A DNA stretch of 64,000 bases from an uncultured Eubacteriales bacterium (GCA_900079765.1 LT599017.1:3176996-3240995); one strand, 5' to 3'; positions 1 to 9,251 are shown, numbered from the stretch's first letter. Numbers and translations: made by a program. Notes: generated from the letters alone by a model not told the origin.

Positions 1-198
1 AAACTCGACCTCAGTCTCCTTTAAAACTGCATCCAGCACGATTTCAAACGAGGGGACCCCCTCACAGAGCGCCAAATCAATGACGGGAACCCCCTTGGGG
101 ATAGGCATCCCCGCGTCTCCTATCAAAAACAGCTCCATATGTCCCAGTGCCGCAATCTGTTTCATCAGTTCGGCATTGATAATACCCGTTTTCTTCAT
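1..198 (-). CDS. rbsD: D-ribose pyranase RbsD, N-terminal part (runs off the left edge)
   Basis: The visible 66 residues begin MKKTGIINAELMKQIAALGH and continue through a GDAGMPIPKGVPVIDLAL segment. This is the typical RbsD N-terminus, including the His (residue 20) and Asp (residue 28) regions conserved in the family. RbsD interconverts the pyranose and furanose forms of D-ribose so that ribokinase can use it; relatives (FucU) act on fucose. The gene follows the GH3 gene by about 40 bases on the same strand, so it probably ends the visible part of the BMP-transporter operon, and ribokinase may lie beyond the window. Only the N-terminal half is present, so the active site cannot be fully checked. 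Confidence 0.88.
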   Translation of the reverse strand, partial: MKKTGIINAELMKQIAALGHMELFLIGDAGMPIPKGVPVIDLALCEGVPSFEIVLDAVLKETEVEF

Positions 199-241
199 TT
201 TCTCATCTCATTTCCCCAGCTCCAGGCTCCGCCGGTCTTTT

Positions 242-2953
242 TCAGCATATCTTTATCACTTTAATCCCCATACTCAGGCGGATATCCTTGGAAGACGCGC
301 CAATCAGCACATCTCTCATCCCTGTGAACGTCTCGAACGCTTTATTCTTCACATCATAGTATTTGAAATACCGTTTCTCAATGGTGAACGTGACCCGCTT
401 CGTCTCGCCCGCCCTGATAAATACCCGCTTAAAATCCACGAGCATTTTGGGAACGCTCTGAATGCCTTCCGGCACATGTTCCGGCCTTCCGAGATAGCAC
501 TGGGCCACCTCGTCACCATCACGGTCACCGGTATTTTCAATGTCACAGCTTACTTCCATCGCTCCCTCCTTCCACACGGTCTCCATTGCTCCGTATGTGA
601 AGGTGGTGTAGCTCAATCCATAACCAAAGGGGTAGAGCGGTTCCCTGCCTGTCTGGTCAAACCAGCGGTAGCCATTTAAAATCCCCTCGGTAAAATGGGC
701 AGTGTTGGGGTGCTGCGCGTCTTTTTCGCTGATCCTGCCGGAAGGCGCGTAGCGCTCCGGATGCCCTGGGTCCCTGGCGGCCAGATCCTCCAGTTTTTGG
801 GGAAAAGTAATTGGGAGTCTGCCCGCCGGATTTACCTCGCCCTCCAAGACAGAGAGGGTGGCTCTCGCCCCCTCCTGTCCGGAGAACCACATTTCCAGAA
901 TGGCCTTTACCTTGTCCCCCCACGGCATTTCCACCGCGTCACCGGTGTTCAGGACAACCGCGGTATTGGGGTTGACTTTCGCCACCCGCTCGATTAGCTC
1001 GTCCTGGTTCTCCTCCAGGGCCAGCTTGTCGTTCACGCTCTGGTGCCAAGCAAAGACGATGGCCACGTCGGCCTCCCTGGCGGCAGTTTCGGCCTCAGCC
1101 ATCGCTTTTTCATACATGGCGGGCGTGGTCCAGGCAAGCCGCACGCTCAGCGGCTCCAGATAGACGCAGGTATGGTTGAAATAGATTTCGTACTGCTTGC
1201 CCTCTTCAAGGTAGACGGTGCCACCCGCGTTGTTCCAGCCGTCGGCACAGGGCACCACCTCGGAGAAGGGATTGGCGATGCCATTGGCCGATATTCTGGT
1301 GCCCAGGCCGATGCGTTCCAGGCAGCCTCCTGCCCCGACCTCCCTGATGTAGAGGTTGCCGGAAGTGGCGATGGACAGGTCCCCATTCTCCACGCCATTG
1401 CGCTCAAAGGCCTCCAGCCCCGGGAATTTACTCTGGAGACTCAGGCGATGCATGCCCGTCTCATCAGGGCACAGGTACCCGTGCCACATGTAGTATTCCT
1501 TGGGAGTCTCCTTGAAGAAACCTCTCCTCTGCTCTCGCGCCAGGGCTGGAAGGGGGTGTTTCTCGTCATGGTTCACCTCTTTGTCGATAACAAATTCCTT
1601 AGGTTGTGGGTAGGTCTCCAGGTCGCCGTTGCTCAAGGTCTCATATGTAAACCTGCCTACATAGCGTTTTAAGCCTTTTTCCTCCGAATCCAGGGAAGGT
1701 TTTAGGCAGGAGGCGGGGATCACCATTCCATCCAGGTCGTCACCCTTGGCAAAGCGGATTTTGTCCCCGTACCGCTCCTTCAGGATCTGATATATACCTA
1801 CTCTCCTGTCATCAAACCCATAGGGAGACTCCTTGAAGGTGGGCATCACCTGATTCTTCGCGCCAGGCCCGATGAGGGCGACTTTCTTTCCCTTGAAGGA
1901 GAGGGGCAGGAACGCCCCCTCATTTTTCAGCAAGACGGCGCCCTTTTCCGCTGCCTTTTTGCATATCTCGATGCTGTGTTCCTTGGTCTTCGGGTCGATG
2001 CCGCCGGGGACCCTCTGTTCCTCGTCCAGCATACCAAAGCGCTCCAGCGTGTCGAGATAGTAATAGACTGCATGGTCCAGGTCCTCCATCGTGACAGGCT
2101 GATCCGGATCCTCAATGGCTCTCAGGAGGCGCTTCCCATAGGTCGACTGGTCACTTCCCTCGTCATAGTAGTCCTCACCGGGCATCTCCAGCGTCGCGCC
2201 ATGCCGGATGGCGTTGGGGTCGTACAGGCAATACCAGTCGTCGAAAATAAAGCCCTGAAACCCCCACTGGTTTCGCGCGCACTCCTTCATCATGTCGGGG
2301 TAGTCGTAAGTCCACACGCCGTTCACCTGGTTGTAGTTCGTCATGGCGCTTGCCACCCCCGCGCGCATAACCAGCTCGTAGGGGAGCATATACAGCTCTC
2401 GTATGGTCTGCTCGTCGATGACGCAGTTTCCGGCCCCCTGGGCCGCGCCCGTGCTGGAGGCAAACATTTGCTTCAGGTTGGCCAGCGCCTGGTGCTTGTC
2501 CTGAATGCCCTTGGCCTCCTGAGCACCCATTTCCCCGTTGAGCACGGGGTCCTCACTATAGGTCTGGTAGTTGCCCCCGTTGCTCGTCCCCTTCAGGGAG
2601 ACCGGGTCGCGAACGATGTTGACTCTTGGGGTGAGAAGCAGATGGATGCCTGCCGCTTTCGCCTCTCTGCCCATGGCCTGGCCATACAGGAAGGCGCATT
2701 CCCGGTCAAAGGTAGAGGCCAGGCTCACCTTGGACGGAAATACCGTCGTCTCAAAGCCTATATTAACGCCCGATTCCCCATCCGCAATGAAGAAATCAGG
2801 GATACCCAGGCGCCCATTTCCCCGGATAAACCCGGCCTGATTGGCCCGGTACGGGTCCCAGAGCTGCCCATGCACGCAGAGAAGTTTTTCCTCCACACTC
2901 ATGGACTTGATCATATCCAGCACGCGTTTGTTGGTGAACCGTTCCATTTTCAT
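242..2953 (-). CDS. Glycoside hydrolase family 3 beta-glycosidase with PA14-like insert
   Basis: 903 residues with the two-domain GH3 layout. A TIM-barrel-like N-terminal domain carries the nucleophile motif as DDW at residues 238-240 (Asp239 expected nucleophile). An alpha/beta sandwich domain follows, interrupted at roughly residues 480-620 by a PA14-like insert (segments YMWHGYLCPDETG and YEIYFNHTC). The C-terminus is a fibronectin-III-like domain. There is no signal peptide, so it should be cytoplasmic and act on glycosides after import. PA14-containing GH3 enzymes are usually beta-glucosidases, but beta-xylosidase or other exo-activities occur. The gene lies downstream of the BMP-type ABC importer and upstream of rbsD, which suggests the imported molecule is a glycoside whose aglycone or sugar is a pentose. 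The substrate itself is inferred. Confidence 0.88.
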   Translation of the reverse strand: MKMERFTNKRVLDMIKSMSVEEKLLCVHGQLWDPYRANQAGFIRGNGRLGIPDFFIADGESGVNIGFETTVFPSKVSLASTFDRECAFLYGQAMGREAKAAGIHLLLTPRVNIVRDPVSLKGTSNGGNYQTYSEDPVLNGEMGAQEAKGIQDKHQALANLKQMFASSTGAAQGAGNCVIDEQTIRELYMLPYELVMRAGVASAMTNYNQVNGVWTYDYPDMMKECARNQWGFQGFIFDDWYCLYDPNAIRHGATLEMPGEDYYDEGSDQSTYGKRLLRAIEDPDQPVTMEDLDHAVYYYLDTLERFGMLDEEQRVPGGIDPKTKEHSIEICKKAAEKGAVLLKNEGAFLPLSFKGKKVALIGPGAKNQVMPTFKESPYGFDDRRVGIYQILKERYGDKIRFAKGDDLDGMVIPASCLKPSLDSEEKGLKRYVGRFTYETLSNGDLETYPQPKEFVIDKEVNHDEKHPLPALAREQRRGFFKETPKEYYMWHGYLCPDETGMHRLSLQSKFPGLEAFERNGVENGDLSIATSGNLYIREVGAGGCLERIGLGTRISANGIANPFSEVVPCADGWNNAGGTVYLEEGKQYEIYFNHTCVYLEPLSVRLAWTTPAMYEKAMAEAETAAREADVAIVFAWHQSVNDKLALEENQDELIERVAKVNPNTAVVLNTGDAVEMPWGDKVKAILEMWFSGQEGARATLSVLEGEVNPAGRLPITFPQKLEDLAARDPGHPERYAPSGRISEKDAQHPNTAHFTEGILNGYRWFDQTGREPLYPFGYGLSYTTFTYGAMETVWKEGAMEVSCDIENTGDRDGDEVAQCYLGRPEHVPEGIQSVPKMLVDFKRVFIRAGETKRVTFTIEKRYFKYYDVKNKAFETFTGMRDVLIGASSKDIRLSMGIKVIKIC

Positions 2954-2980
2954 CGTGCCTTTCCTAATTGATGGATGATA

Positions 2981-3913
2981 TTAAGCGTTCCCTTTCAGCG
3001 ACTTCCCCTTCTTTTGGAGCTTGTAGTAAGCGTAGATGCACATGGCCAGCAGCGTCACCACATAGGGGATCATCAGCACCAGCTGCGATGGCAGATTAAT
3101 GGTTTGCAGCGTATTCGCCGCCGCGTCCGCAACGCCGAAGAAGATGGAGGCCACCATGGCGATGACCGGATGCTGTCCGCTCATGGCGGCGGCGGCAATT
3201 CCAATCCAACCTCTGCCCGCCGTCAGGTCCTTTGCAAACCAAGACACATATCCCATGGACATATAGACGCCGCCCATACCCGAGAGAACGCCAGCTATGG
3301 TAAGCGCGATGCTCTTGGTCTTATATACGTTGACACCCACAGATTTCGCCGCGTCGGGATTTTCGCCCACTGAGCGTATCCGAAGGCCCAATGCCGTCTT
3401 GAAGAGCAGGAACCAGATGATGAATACGGTGGCAAAGGCCATGTAAGTGATGATGTTGTGCCCCGAAAGGATACCGCCCACGACCGGGATATCCTTGATG
3501 AGCGGGAGGTCCACGGCCGGCATCACCTTGCTGCTCAGGGCGGTGGAAATGCCGCGTACGCCCGTTAGGGCAAACAGCAGAAATACCGTACCACCGCTTC
3601 CTAGCAGGTTGATGGCAATCCCGGCGAGAATATCGTTTACCTGGAGCTTAAAAATGATGTAGGACAGGAGATACCCCGTAAGTCCCCCGATAACGACACC
3701 TGTGAGAAAGCCCAGCCACGCGCTGCCTGTATAGGCGGAAATCACAACACCTGTAAAGGCTGAGAGGAGCATCGTGCCCTCCATGGTGATATTACCCACT
3801 CCCGCCCGCTCCGAAATAACCGAGGCTAGCGCCGCCAGAAGAATGGGGGTCGTCAGCCTGAGCACCGAAAAGCCGAATGGTACGCTGAATACCAAACTCA
3901 AAACCTCATTCAT
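2981..3913 (-). CDS. ABC transporter permease, BMP/nucleoside type (NupQ/YufQ-like)
   Basis: 310 residues, highly hydrophobic with about eight to nine membrane segments and the GERAGVxNI-like motif near residue 35 (SERAGVGNITMEGTMLL) typical of permeases paired with BMP-family lipoproteins. It is the second of two paired permeases. Its SD (GGAGG) lies inside the last codons of the preceding permease gene, so translation is probably coupled. Known relatives import nucleosides (NupPQO, YufPQ, RnsCD). The specificity here is unproven because the operon also holds a glycosidase and RbsD. Confidence 0.9.
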   Translation of the reverse strand: MNEVLSLVFSVPFGFSVLRLTTPILLAALASVISERAGVGNITMEGTMLLSAFTGVVISAYTGSAWLGFLTGVVIGGLTGYLLSYIIFKLQVNDILAGIAINLLGSGGTVFLLFALTGVRGISTALSSKVMPAVDLPLIKDIPVVGGILSGHNIITYMAFATVFIIWFLLFKTALGLRIRSVGENPDAAKSVGVNVYKTKSIALTIAGVLSGMGGVYMSMGYVSWFAKDLTAGRGWIGIAAAAMSGQHPVIAMVASIFFGVADAAANTLQTINLPSQLVLMIPYVVTLLAMCIYAYYKLQKKGKSLKGNA

Positions 3914-3917
3914 TGCT

Positions 3918-5036
3918 TCAACCCTCCATCTCTTCCTTCGTCGTCTCCAGCCGCTTGCTCAGCGCGTACGTCTTTTTCTGCCGATATCCGGACAGGAATT
4001 GCTCTGCCAGAAGGAATACGAGGATAACGGCCTGAATGATGGAGATAAAGTCTGTCTGCATACCCGTCTTCATGCTCATCAGGTCCGCGCCCTTTCTCAG
4101 ATACGCGAGAAACAGCGCCGCCAGGGGAATATACTTGGGGTTGCGGTTGGCGAGGATGGCCAGTGTGACGCCGTCCCACCCGTGTCCTGTGAGGGAGGTA
4201 TAAGAGAATCGGGAGTACAGTCCCAATGTCTCCATCGCGCCCGCACCGCCTGCCAGGGCGCTCCCCAGCATCTGCGAGAAGATGGTTACGGAGCCGATGC
4301 CGACCCCCGTGTACTTTGCAAATTTCTCATTCTGCCCCACCAGGCGGATTTCATAGCCCCAGCGGGTGTAGTACATAAAGTAATAGACCAGCAAGACCAG
4401 CACCACGGCGGCGATGATGCCGACGTGAATATTGCTTCTCGGTATCAGCTCCATCAGCTTGGCGCTATCCGGATACTTCCTCGACGCAACGCTGCCCGCG
4501 TTGGCATCCCGGAAAAAATAGCTGATGATAAAAAGGCCCAGCTGTAAGCAGGCATAGTTGAGCATGAGGGAGGCCACCATCTCGGAAGCGCCCAGCTTGT
4601 GTCGCATGAGCGCGGGGATGGCACCCATAAGACCGCAGACCAGGGCGGCCGCCAGCACGCACACCACCGGATGGATGCCTGCCGGCAGCTGCACGGAAAG
4701 GGCCACGCCCGATGCCACCACAGCGCCAAAGAAAAACGCGCCCTCGGCAAAGAGGTTGAACTGGTTGGCGCTGAACATGATACAAACCGCAAGGCCCGTG
4801 ATGACGATAGGTATCCACATGGTGAACAGACTGTAGAAATTGTTCAAGTTGAGGAGCGGCCCTATCAGGAGGTATTTTATTGACAAGAGGGGCTCGTCGC
4901 TTACGATCAGAATGATGATGATAGAGAGCAGGATGCCGATGGAGACAGCAAGCCCGGTGCGGAGCATGGAAAATCTCTTTTCCAGAGTCTCCTGGGTCAT
5001 CACGGGTTTCTTAATCATTTTCTTCAACTTATCCAT
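3918..5036 (-). CDS. ABC transporter permease, BMP/nucleoside type (NupP/YufP-like)
   Basis: 372 residues. A charged N-terminus is followed by about ten hydrophobic segments; the NQFNLFAEGAFFFGAV segment is characteristic of the first permease of BMP-type importers. The start codon overlaps the stop of the upstream ATPase by 8 bases (ATGGATAA), which indicates coupled translation. With the adjacent permease it should form the membrane heterodimer energised by the double ATPase upstream. The family transports purine or pyrimidine nucleosides and some related ribosides. Confidence 0.9.
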   Translation of the reverse strand: MDKLKKMIKKPVMTQETLEKRFSMLRTGLAVSIGILLSIIIILIVSDEPLLSIKYLLIGPLLNLNNFYSLFTMWIPIVITGLAVCIMFSANQFNLFAEGAFFFGAVVASGVALSVQLPAGIHPVVCVLAAALVCGLMGAIPALMRHKLGASEMVASLMLNYACLQLGLFIISYFFRDANAGSVASRKYPDSAKLMELIPRSNIHVGIIAAVVLVLLVYYFMYYTRWGYEIRLVGQNEKFAKYTGVGIGSVTIFSQMLGSALAGGAGAMETLGLYSRFSYTSLTGHGWDGVTLAILANRNPKYIPLAALFLAYLRKGADLMSMKTGMQTDFISIIQAVILVFLLAEQFLSGYRQKKTYALSKRLETTKEEMEG

Positions 5037-6579
5037 GGAGTTTCCTCTCGATCTCTTCCGCAGACTGTTTCTTGATGCCGAGCATATAGAGGCCCAATTC
5101 CTCTTCCGTCAAGGCCGATGTATCCTCAAAGTATCCTGTGATCTGGCCATTATGGAACACAGCCAGACTGTCTGAAAGGCCCAGCACCTCGTTCAGGTCC
5201 GCCGAGTTGACCAAGATGGCCTTCCCCTCGTCCCTAAGCTGCACCAACCGGTTTCTGATAAAGGCGGCCGCACCGATATCGATGCCGCGGGTGGGCTGAT
5301 CCACGAGAATCACCTCTGGGTCGGCTGAGAACTCCCGGGCAACCACAACCTTTTGGATATTGCCCCCCGAGAGCATGCCGATCTCCTGCTCCCTGCCGCT
5401 GCATTTCACGCGGTATTCCTGAATCAGGGTATCCGCCTCTTCCCGAATTTGCTCCATTTTAAAGAGAACCCTTCCGGTAAAGCGGCTGCTTCTATGGCTG
5501 CCTGCCAGAATGTTGTTGGTGATACTGAGTTTCTTGGCCGTCCCCTCCGCCATTCGATCCTCAGGTATATGGGAAATGCCAGCCTCTCTAATAGCGCGGA
5601 TGGAGTGGTTGGTAAGGTCCTTGCCATCAAGCCGGATGCTCCCGGCCGAGATCGTCTCGATTCCGGCGATGGCCTCTAGAAGTTCGTGCTGTCCGTTGCC
5701 TTCCACTCCTGCAAGACCAAGGATTTCGCCTCTTCTTACGTTTAGGGAGACATTGTCCAGCAGTTTTCTCCCCGCTAAGTTACGGCAGGTGATGCCGCTT
5801 ATCTTCAGGATGATTTCGCCTGGCTTGGCCCTTTCCTTTTCGATGACCTCCACCACGTCGCGGCCCACCATCATCTTGGAGATGTCTGCTTCAGAGATGT
5901 CGGCGACGTTCCTTGTGGCAATCATCCTGCCATTTCTCATCACCGTCACACGGTCGCAGAGTTTCTTAACCTCATAGAGTTTATGGGAGATAAAGAGGAT
6001 GGTGTGGCCCTCGTCCCGCAGATGCCTCAGCTCCACGAAAAGCTCCTCCGTCTCCTGGGGCGTCAGCACAGTGGTTGGCTCGTCCAGAATCAGGATTTCC
6101 GCGCCCTTCAAGAGGGCCTTGATAATCTCCACCCGCTGTTTCAGCCCCACGGAGATGTTTTCTACCTTTTCTTTGGCCGGCACAGGCAGATTGTACTTCT
6201 TGGCTATCTCCTCTGTGACCCGGATCGCCTCCTTTGCGTCGAATCTGATTCCTTTTTTCGGCTCCACGCCAAGGACCACATTCTCTGCCACGGTGAGGGA
6301 CGGCACCAGCATGAAATGCTGGTGCACCATGCCGATGCTGTGCTCGATGGCTTTGGCGGAGGAGGTGAGATGCACCTTCTCCCCCTTCACATAAATATTG
6401 CCCTCACTGGGCTGCTCGATTCCATAGAGCATCTTCATCAGCGTGGACTTTCCGGCCCCGTTTTCTCCGCAGATGGCGTGTATTTCACCTTTCTCAGCGG
6501 AGAAATTGATGTCCTTGTTGGCCATGACGCCATTGCTGTACACCTTCATTAAATGCTCTGCCCGTAATATTTCGCTCAT
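5029..6579 (-). CDS. Double-domain ABC ATPase of the BMP-type importer (NupO/YufO-like)
   Basis: About 516 residues from the chosen ATG (MSEILRAEHLMKVYSNG). An earlier ATG at 6627 would add 16 unlikely residues. There are two fused nucleotide-binding domains. The first has Walker A GENGAGKST and Walker B LILDEPT followed by TVLTPQE. The second has the degenerate P-loop region GVEGNGQHELLEAI, an LSGGNIQK signature and DQPTRGID. This tandem arrangement is typical of sugar and nucleoside importers (RbsA, NupO). The gene follows the lipoprotein gene after a 100-base gap that holds a stem-loop. Confidence 0.92.
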   Translation of the reverse strand: MSEILRAEHLMKVYSNGVMANKDINFSAEKGEIHAICGENGAGKSTLMKMLYGIEQPSEGNIYVKGEKVHLTSSAKAIEHSIGMVHQHFMLVPSLTVAENVVLGVEPKKGIRFDAKEAIRVTEEIAKKYNLPVPAKEKVENISVGLKQRVEIIKALLKGAEILILDEPTTVLTPQETEELFVELRHLRDEGHTILFISHKLYEVKKLCDRVTVMRNGRMIATRNVADISEADISKMMVGRDVVEVIEKERAKPGEIILKISGITCRNLAGRKLLDNVSLNVRRGEILGLAGVEGNGQHELLEAIAGIETISAGSIRLDGKDLTNHSIRAIREAGISHIPEDRMAEGTAKKLSITNNILAGSHRSSRFTGRVLFKMEQIREEADTLIQEYRVKCSGREQEIGMLSGGNIQKVVVAREFSADPEVILVDQPTRGIDIGAAAFIRNRLVQLRDEGKAILVNSADLNEVLGLSDSLAVFHNGQITGYFEDTSALTEEELGLYMLGIKKQSAEEIERKLHG

Positions 6580-6615
6580 TGGGGAAGGCCACCCTCTTTT
6601 CGTCTTTTTCAGCCA

Positions 6616-6648
6616 GAAGAGAGCCACTCAAATCGAATGGCTCTCTTC
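6616..6648 (-). other. Stem-loop after the BMP lipoprotein gene
   Basis: Perfect 11-base arms (gaagagagcca / tggctctcttc) around an 11-base loop, lying between the lipoprotein gene and the ATPase gene. No T-run follows on the transcribed strand, so it looks like an mRNA processing or stability element rather than a full terminator. It is one of five such elements placed directly after substrate-binding-protein genes in this window. Confidence 0.65.
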
Positions 6649-6679
6649 CGCGTTGATCATTCGCCAGGGCCATCTTTTC

Positions 6680-7795
6680 TCACTTGATGAACTTATCTTT
6701 AAACGCGCTGATCTCCTCGGTAGACATACCGTACGCGGAAGAGACCTTGAGCTTGCCGCCAATGATGTCCTGCTTGGCCTGGGCAATCTTTGCGGCCTGG
6801 TCGGCAGTCACGTGGGCACTGAAAATATCGTTCTCCACAATGCCTACGCAGTCTTTATCGAGGCCCAGCTTCTCACAGGTACCATAAGGAATCTCGTTTT
6901 CTTTATAGAGTTCATAAGCGTGCAGCAGGGAGGTATCCACCCGTTTGAGAGAGCTGGTAAGGATGGCCTCGGACTTGGCCGGATCACTCTCCTGGAAAAT
7001 GGCAGACTGGTCGGTATCGGAGCCAATGGCCAGCTTGCCCGTCTCCTTGGCGGCCTCGAACACGCCAATACCGGCGTTGGAGGCCAGCTGGAACACCACG
7101 TCCGCACCCGCGTTATACTGGACCAGGGCCAGCTCCTTGCCTTTGGCGGAGTCGTCCCAGTTGCCGGTGTAGGAAACCATGGCTTTAATGTCGGGATTCA
7201 CGTAGGCTGCACCCTCCAAGTAGCCGACGAGGGAATCGTTTACGATGGTGGAGTCCTCGCCGCCGATGAAACCTATGACGCCCGTCTTGGAGACGCTTGC
7301 TGCCGCCATGCCGGCCAGGAAAGATCCCTCGTTGGCGTTGTAGGACATGCTGTAGACGTTTTCAATGCCCTCGATAGGCTCGTCGAAGAACCAGAATTCC
7401 TTTTCAGGATAGTCCTTTGCGGCATTTTCGATGTACTCCACCATGGTCCAGGAGCCGGCGACAATTACATCCCAATCCTCGCTCAGGGTGTCCTTGATGA
7501 TAGAGTCATATTTAGATTTGTCAGTGGTCATTTCGATGATCTTGGTCTCAACTTCGTTGGGATACTTCTCCTTGATGGCGTTAATCCCGGCGGCGGAGCA
7601 GTCATACCACGCCAGGTCTCCCAGGTAGCCGTTCAGCAGAAGGACGATTTTCGTCTTTTCGCCCGCCCCCTGGCTATCTCCCGGGCTGGCGGAATTTCCC
7701 CCGCCCGAAGCGGAGTTCCCGCAACCGGCCGCGCTAGCCAGAAGTCCTACCGCCAATATCATGCTGATGATTTTCTTGAAGCCATGCTTTTTCAT
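6680..7795 (-). CDS. BMP-family substrate-binding lipoprotein
   Basis: About 371 residues from the ATG at 7795, which has GGAGG eight bases upstream; further in-frame codons upstream lack a signal peptide. It starts MKKHGFKKIISMILAVGLLASAAGC, a lipoprotein signal with lipobox SAAGC and the acylated Cys near residue 25, followed by a Gly/Ser-rich linker. The mature part has features of the BMP (basic membrane protein, periplasmic-binding-like) family, such as GVIGFIGGEDS and VVFQLASNAGIGVFEAAKE. It should capture the substrate outside the membrane for the importer encoded downstream. BMP proteins classically bind nucleosides or related ribosides. It is the first gene of the operon. Confidence 0.9.
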   Translation of the reverse strand: MKKHGFKKIISMILAVGLLASAAGCGNSASGGGNSASPGDSQGAGEKTKIVLLLNGYLGDLAWYDCSAAGINAIKEKYPNEVETKIIEMTTDKSKYDSIIKDTLSEDWDVIVAGSWTMVEYIENAAKDYPEKEFWFFDEPIEGIENVYSMSYNANEGSFLAGMAAASVSKTGVIGFIGGEDSTIVNDSLVGYLEGAAYVNPDIKAMVSYTGNWDDSAKGKELALVQYNAGADVVFQLASNAGIGVFEAAKETGKLAIGSDTDQSAIFQESDPAKSEAILTSSLKRVDTSLLHAYELYKENEIPYGTCEKLGLDKDCVGIVENDIFSAHVTADQAAKIAQAKQDIIGGKLKVSSAYGMSTEEISAFKDKFIK

Positions 7796-7846
7796 AAATA
7801 AGTCCTCCATCCTTTTTACCTTTTGTTCTGGATCGGTTTGGCAGTC

Positions 7847-7862
7847 ATTAAAACGTTTTAAT
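7847..7862. promoter_or_regulatory. LacI-family operator O1 upstream of the BMP operon
   Basis: Perfect 16-base palindrome attaaaacgttttaat, with the central CG typical of LacI/GalR-family sites, about 50 bases before the lipoprotein start. It is flanked by a second inverted repeat (gcagtcatt at 7841-7849 and aatgactgc at 7879-7887). Its near-twin overlaps the promoter of the divergent LacI-family gene, so that protein is the likely ligand. Confidence 0.75.
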
Positions 7863-7998
7863 AATGTTAAAAAAATAAAATGACTGCGCCCCTTGTCTTT
7901 TCGCGTCATCTGACGCTTGGATATTATCATAATTGCACGACTTATGTCAATTATTTTTGGCTCTGTTTATTATTTTTGACTTTTTGCATATATTTAGA

Positions 7999-8027
7999 TT
8001 GACTATTTTGAACGAATATACTAAAAT
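7999..8027 (+). promoter_or_regulatory. Promoter of the LacI-family gene at 8085
   Basis: TTGACT (7999-8004) and TAAAAT (8022-8027) are separated by exactly 17 bases, close to the sigma-A consensus. The -10 element lies inside operator O2, so binding would block transcription. This supports autorepression. Confidence 0.75.
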
Positions 8028-8036
8028 CGTTTTAGT
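8020..8036. promoter_or_regulatory. LacI-family operator O2, overlapping the regulator's own -10
   Basis: Palindrome actaaaatcgttttagt: 7-base arms around a 3-base centre. It closely resembles O1 but the centre is one base longer. It covers the -10 box of the regulator gene. The O1 to O2 centre distance is about 173 bases, which would allow looping. Confidence 0.75.
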
Positions 8037-8084
8037 AGACAATAAGCGTTTATTAATACATAAGATCAGAAAGGCGCAGGATGT

Positions 8085-9104
8085 ATGCGGGCAACCATTA
8101 AGGACGTGGCAAAGGCCGCGGGAGTCTCTCCCTCTACCGTTTCCCTTATCATCAACGAAAAGCCGGTCCCTATTTCAAAGGGCACCCGCGAAAAGGTCAT
8201 GAGGGCGGTCAACGAACTGCACTACAGGCCGAATCAGCTTGCGGTAGGTCTCGTTACCAATACCACCAATACCATTGGACTAATTCTTCCCGATTCTAAT
8301 AACCCTTTTTTTGCCTCCCTCTCCAATCAAATTGAAATCAGGCTCCGACACGAAAATCTGAATGTGATCATCGGCAACACAGGCGGGGATCCCCAGATCA
8401 CAAGACAATACCTACGTATCTTTTCTGACCGGCGTGTAGACGGCATTGTTCTTGCCCAGCTGGATTTCGAGAACGAAGAAGAGACGGCGAAGTGTCAGGA
8501 GCTCCTAAGAAATATTGATATCCCCATCGTCTATGTGGACCGTGTGGCGGGCGACGGCAATCATTTCTCCGTGGAAGTGGATCAGACACAAATTGGATAT
8601 CTGGCGACTAAGCACCTTCTGGACCTGGGACACAGGCAGATCGGCTGCGCGTCTGGCTCTATCCGCTTAAATGTCAATGCGCGCAGATACGAGGGGTACC
8701 GTATGGCCTTCGAGGAGTGCCGTCTCAGCGTAAACCCCGACCTTCTCTTCTGCGACTCCTTGTCCATTGAGTGCGGGCGCAGGGCTCTGCCATGCCTGCT
8801 GGGACAAAACGTCTCGGCTATCTTCGCCTTTAACGACATGATCGCCTACGGCATCTACAAAGAGTGCCACAGTTATAATCTGTCCATTCCCCACAACCTG
8901 TCAGTCATTGGCGTGGATGACATCGCCTTATCCGACATCATCTACCCGCCCCTCACCACCGTTGCGCAGCCGGTATCCGAAATAGCGGAGCACGCGGTGA
9001 GTGGGATGCTGAATTTGCTGCAAAACCCGAAAGAGCACCAGAATGCAGTGGCCAAGCTGAATCCTATTCTGAAGGTACGGGGAAGCACCACAAAAACCGG
9101 GTAG
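8085..9104 (+). CDS. LacI-family transcriptional regulator of the BMP/GH3 operon
   Basis: 339 residues, the usual family length. The N-terminal helix-turn-helix reads TIKDVAKAAGVSPSTVSLII, followed by the hinge helix region (YRPNQLAVGL) and a periplasmic-binding-protein-like effector domain ending GVDDIALSDIIYPPLTTVAQP. It is transcribed divergently from the BMP importer operon, with operators O1 and O2 in between, so it most probably represses that operon and itself until a sugar or riboside effector binds. The effector is not predictable from sequence. Confidence 0.93.
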   Translation: MRATIKDVAKAAGVSPSTVSLIINEKPVPISKGTREKVMRAVNELHYRPNQLAVGLVTNTTNTIGLILPDSNNPFFASLSNQIEIRLRHENLNVIIGNTGGDPQITRQYLRIFSDRRVDGIVLAQLDFENEEETAKCQELLRNIDIPIVYVDRVAGDGNHFSVEVDQTQIGYLATKHLLDLGHRQIGCASGSIRLNVNARRYEGYRMAFEECRLSVNPDLLFCDSLSIECGRRALPCLLGQNVSAIFAFNDMIAYGIYKECHSYNLSIPHNLSVIGVDDIALSDIIYPPLTTVAQPVSEIAEHAVSGMLNLLQNPKEHQNAVAKLNPILKVRGSTTKTG

Positions 9105-9251
9105 AAACAGTAGAGACAAGAGCTCTCGGGTTCCTTCCCCAGGATGACTACACCTTCGTTCCCATCTCTGAAATCTTCCTCCCACAGCCCTACACCATCG
9201 ACCACACCGGACGGCATACTGGAGTAAATTCGCCGCCACAATAGAAAAAGC
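9105..9251. other. Short intergenic stretch without a recognised gene
   Basis: No start codon with a ribosome-binding site. One plus-strand frame gives a protein-like run (QDDYTFVPISEIF and onward to a TAA at 9226), which might be a gene remnant. I do not recognise it. Confidence 0.3.

Noticed and set aside
9105-9250. Possible gene remnant after the first LacI gene
   Set aside because: One frame reads like protein for about 35 residues, but without a start, a family match or a partner fragment it cannot be called a pseudogene.
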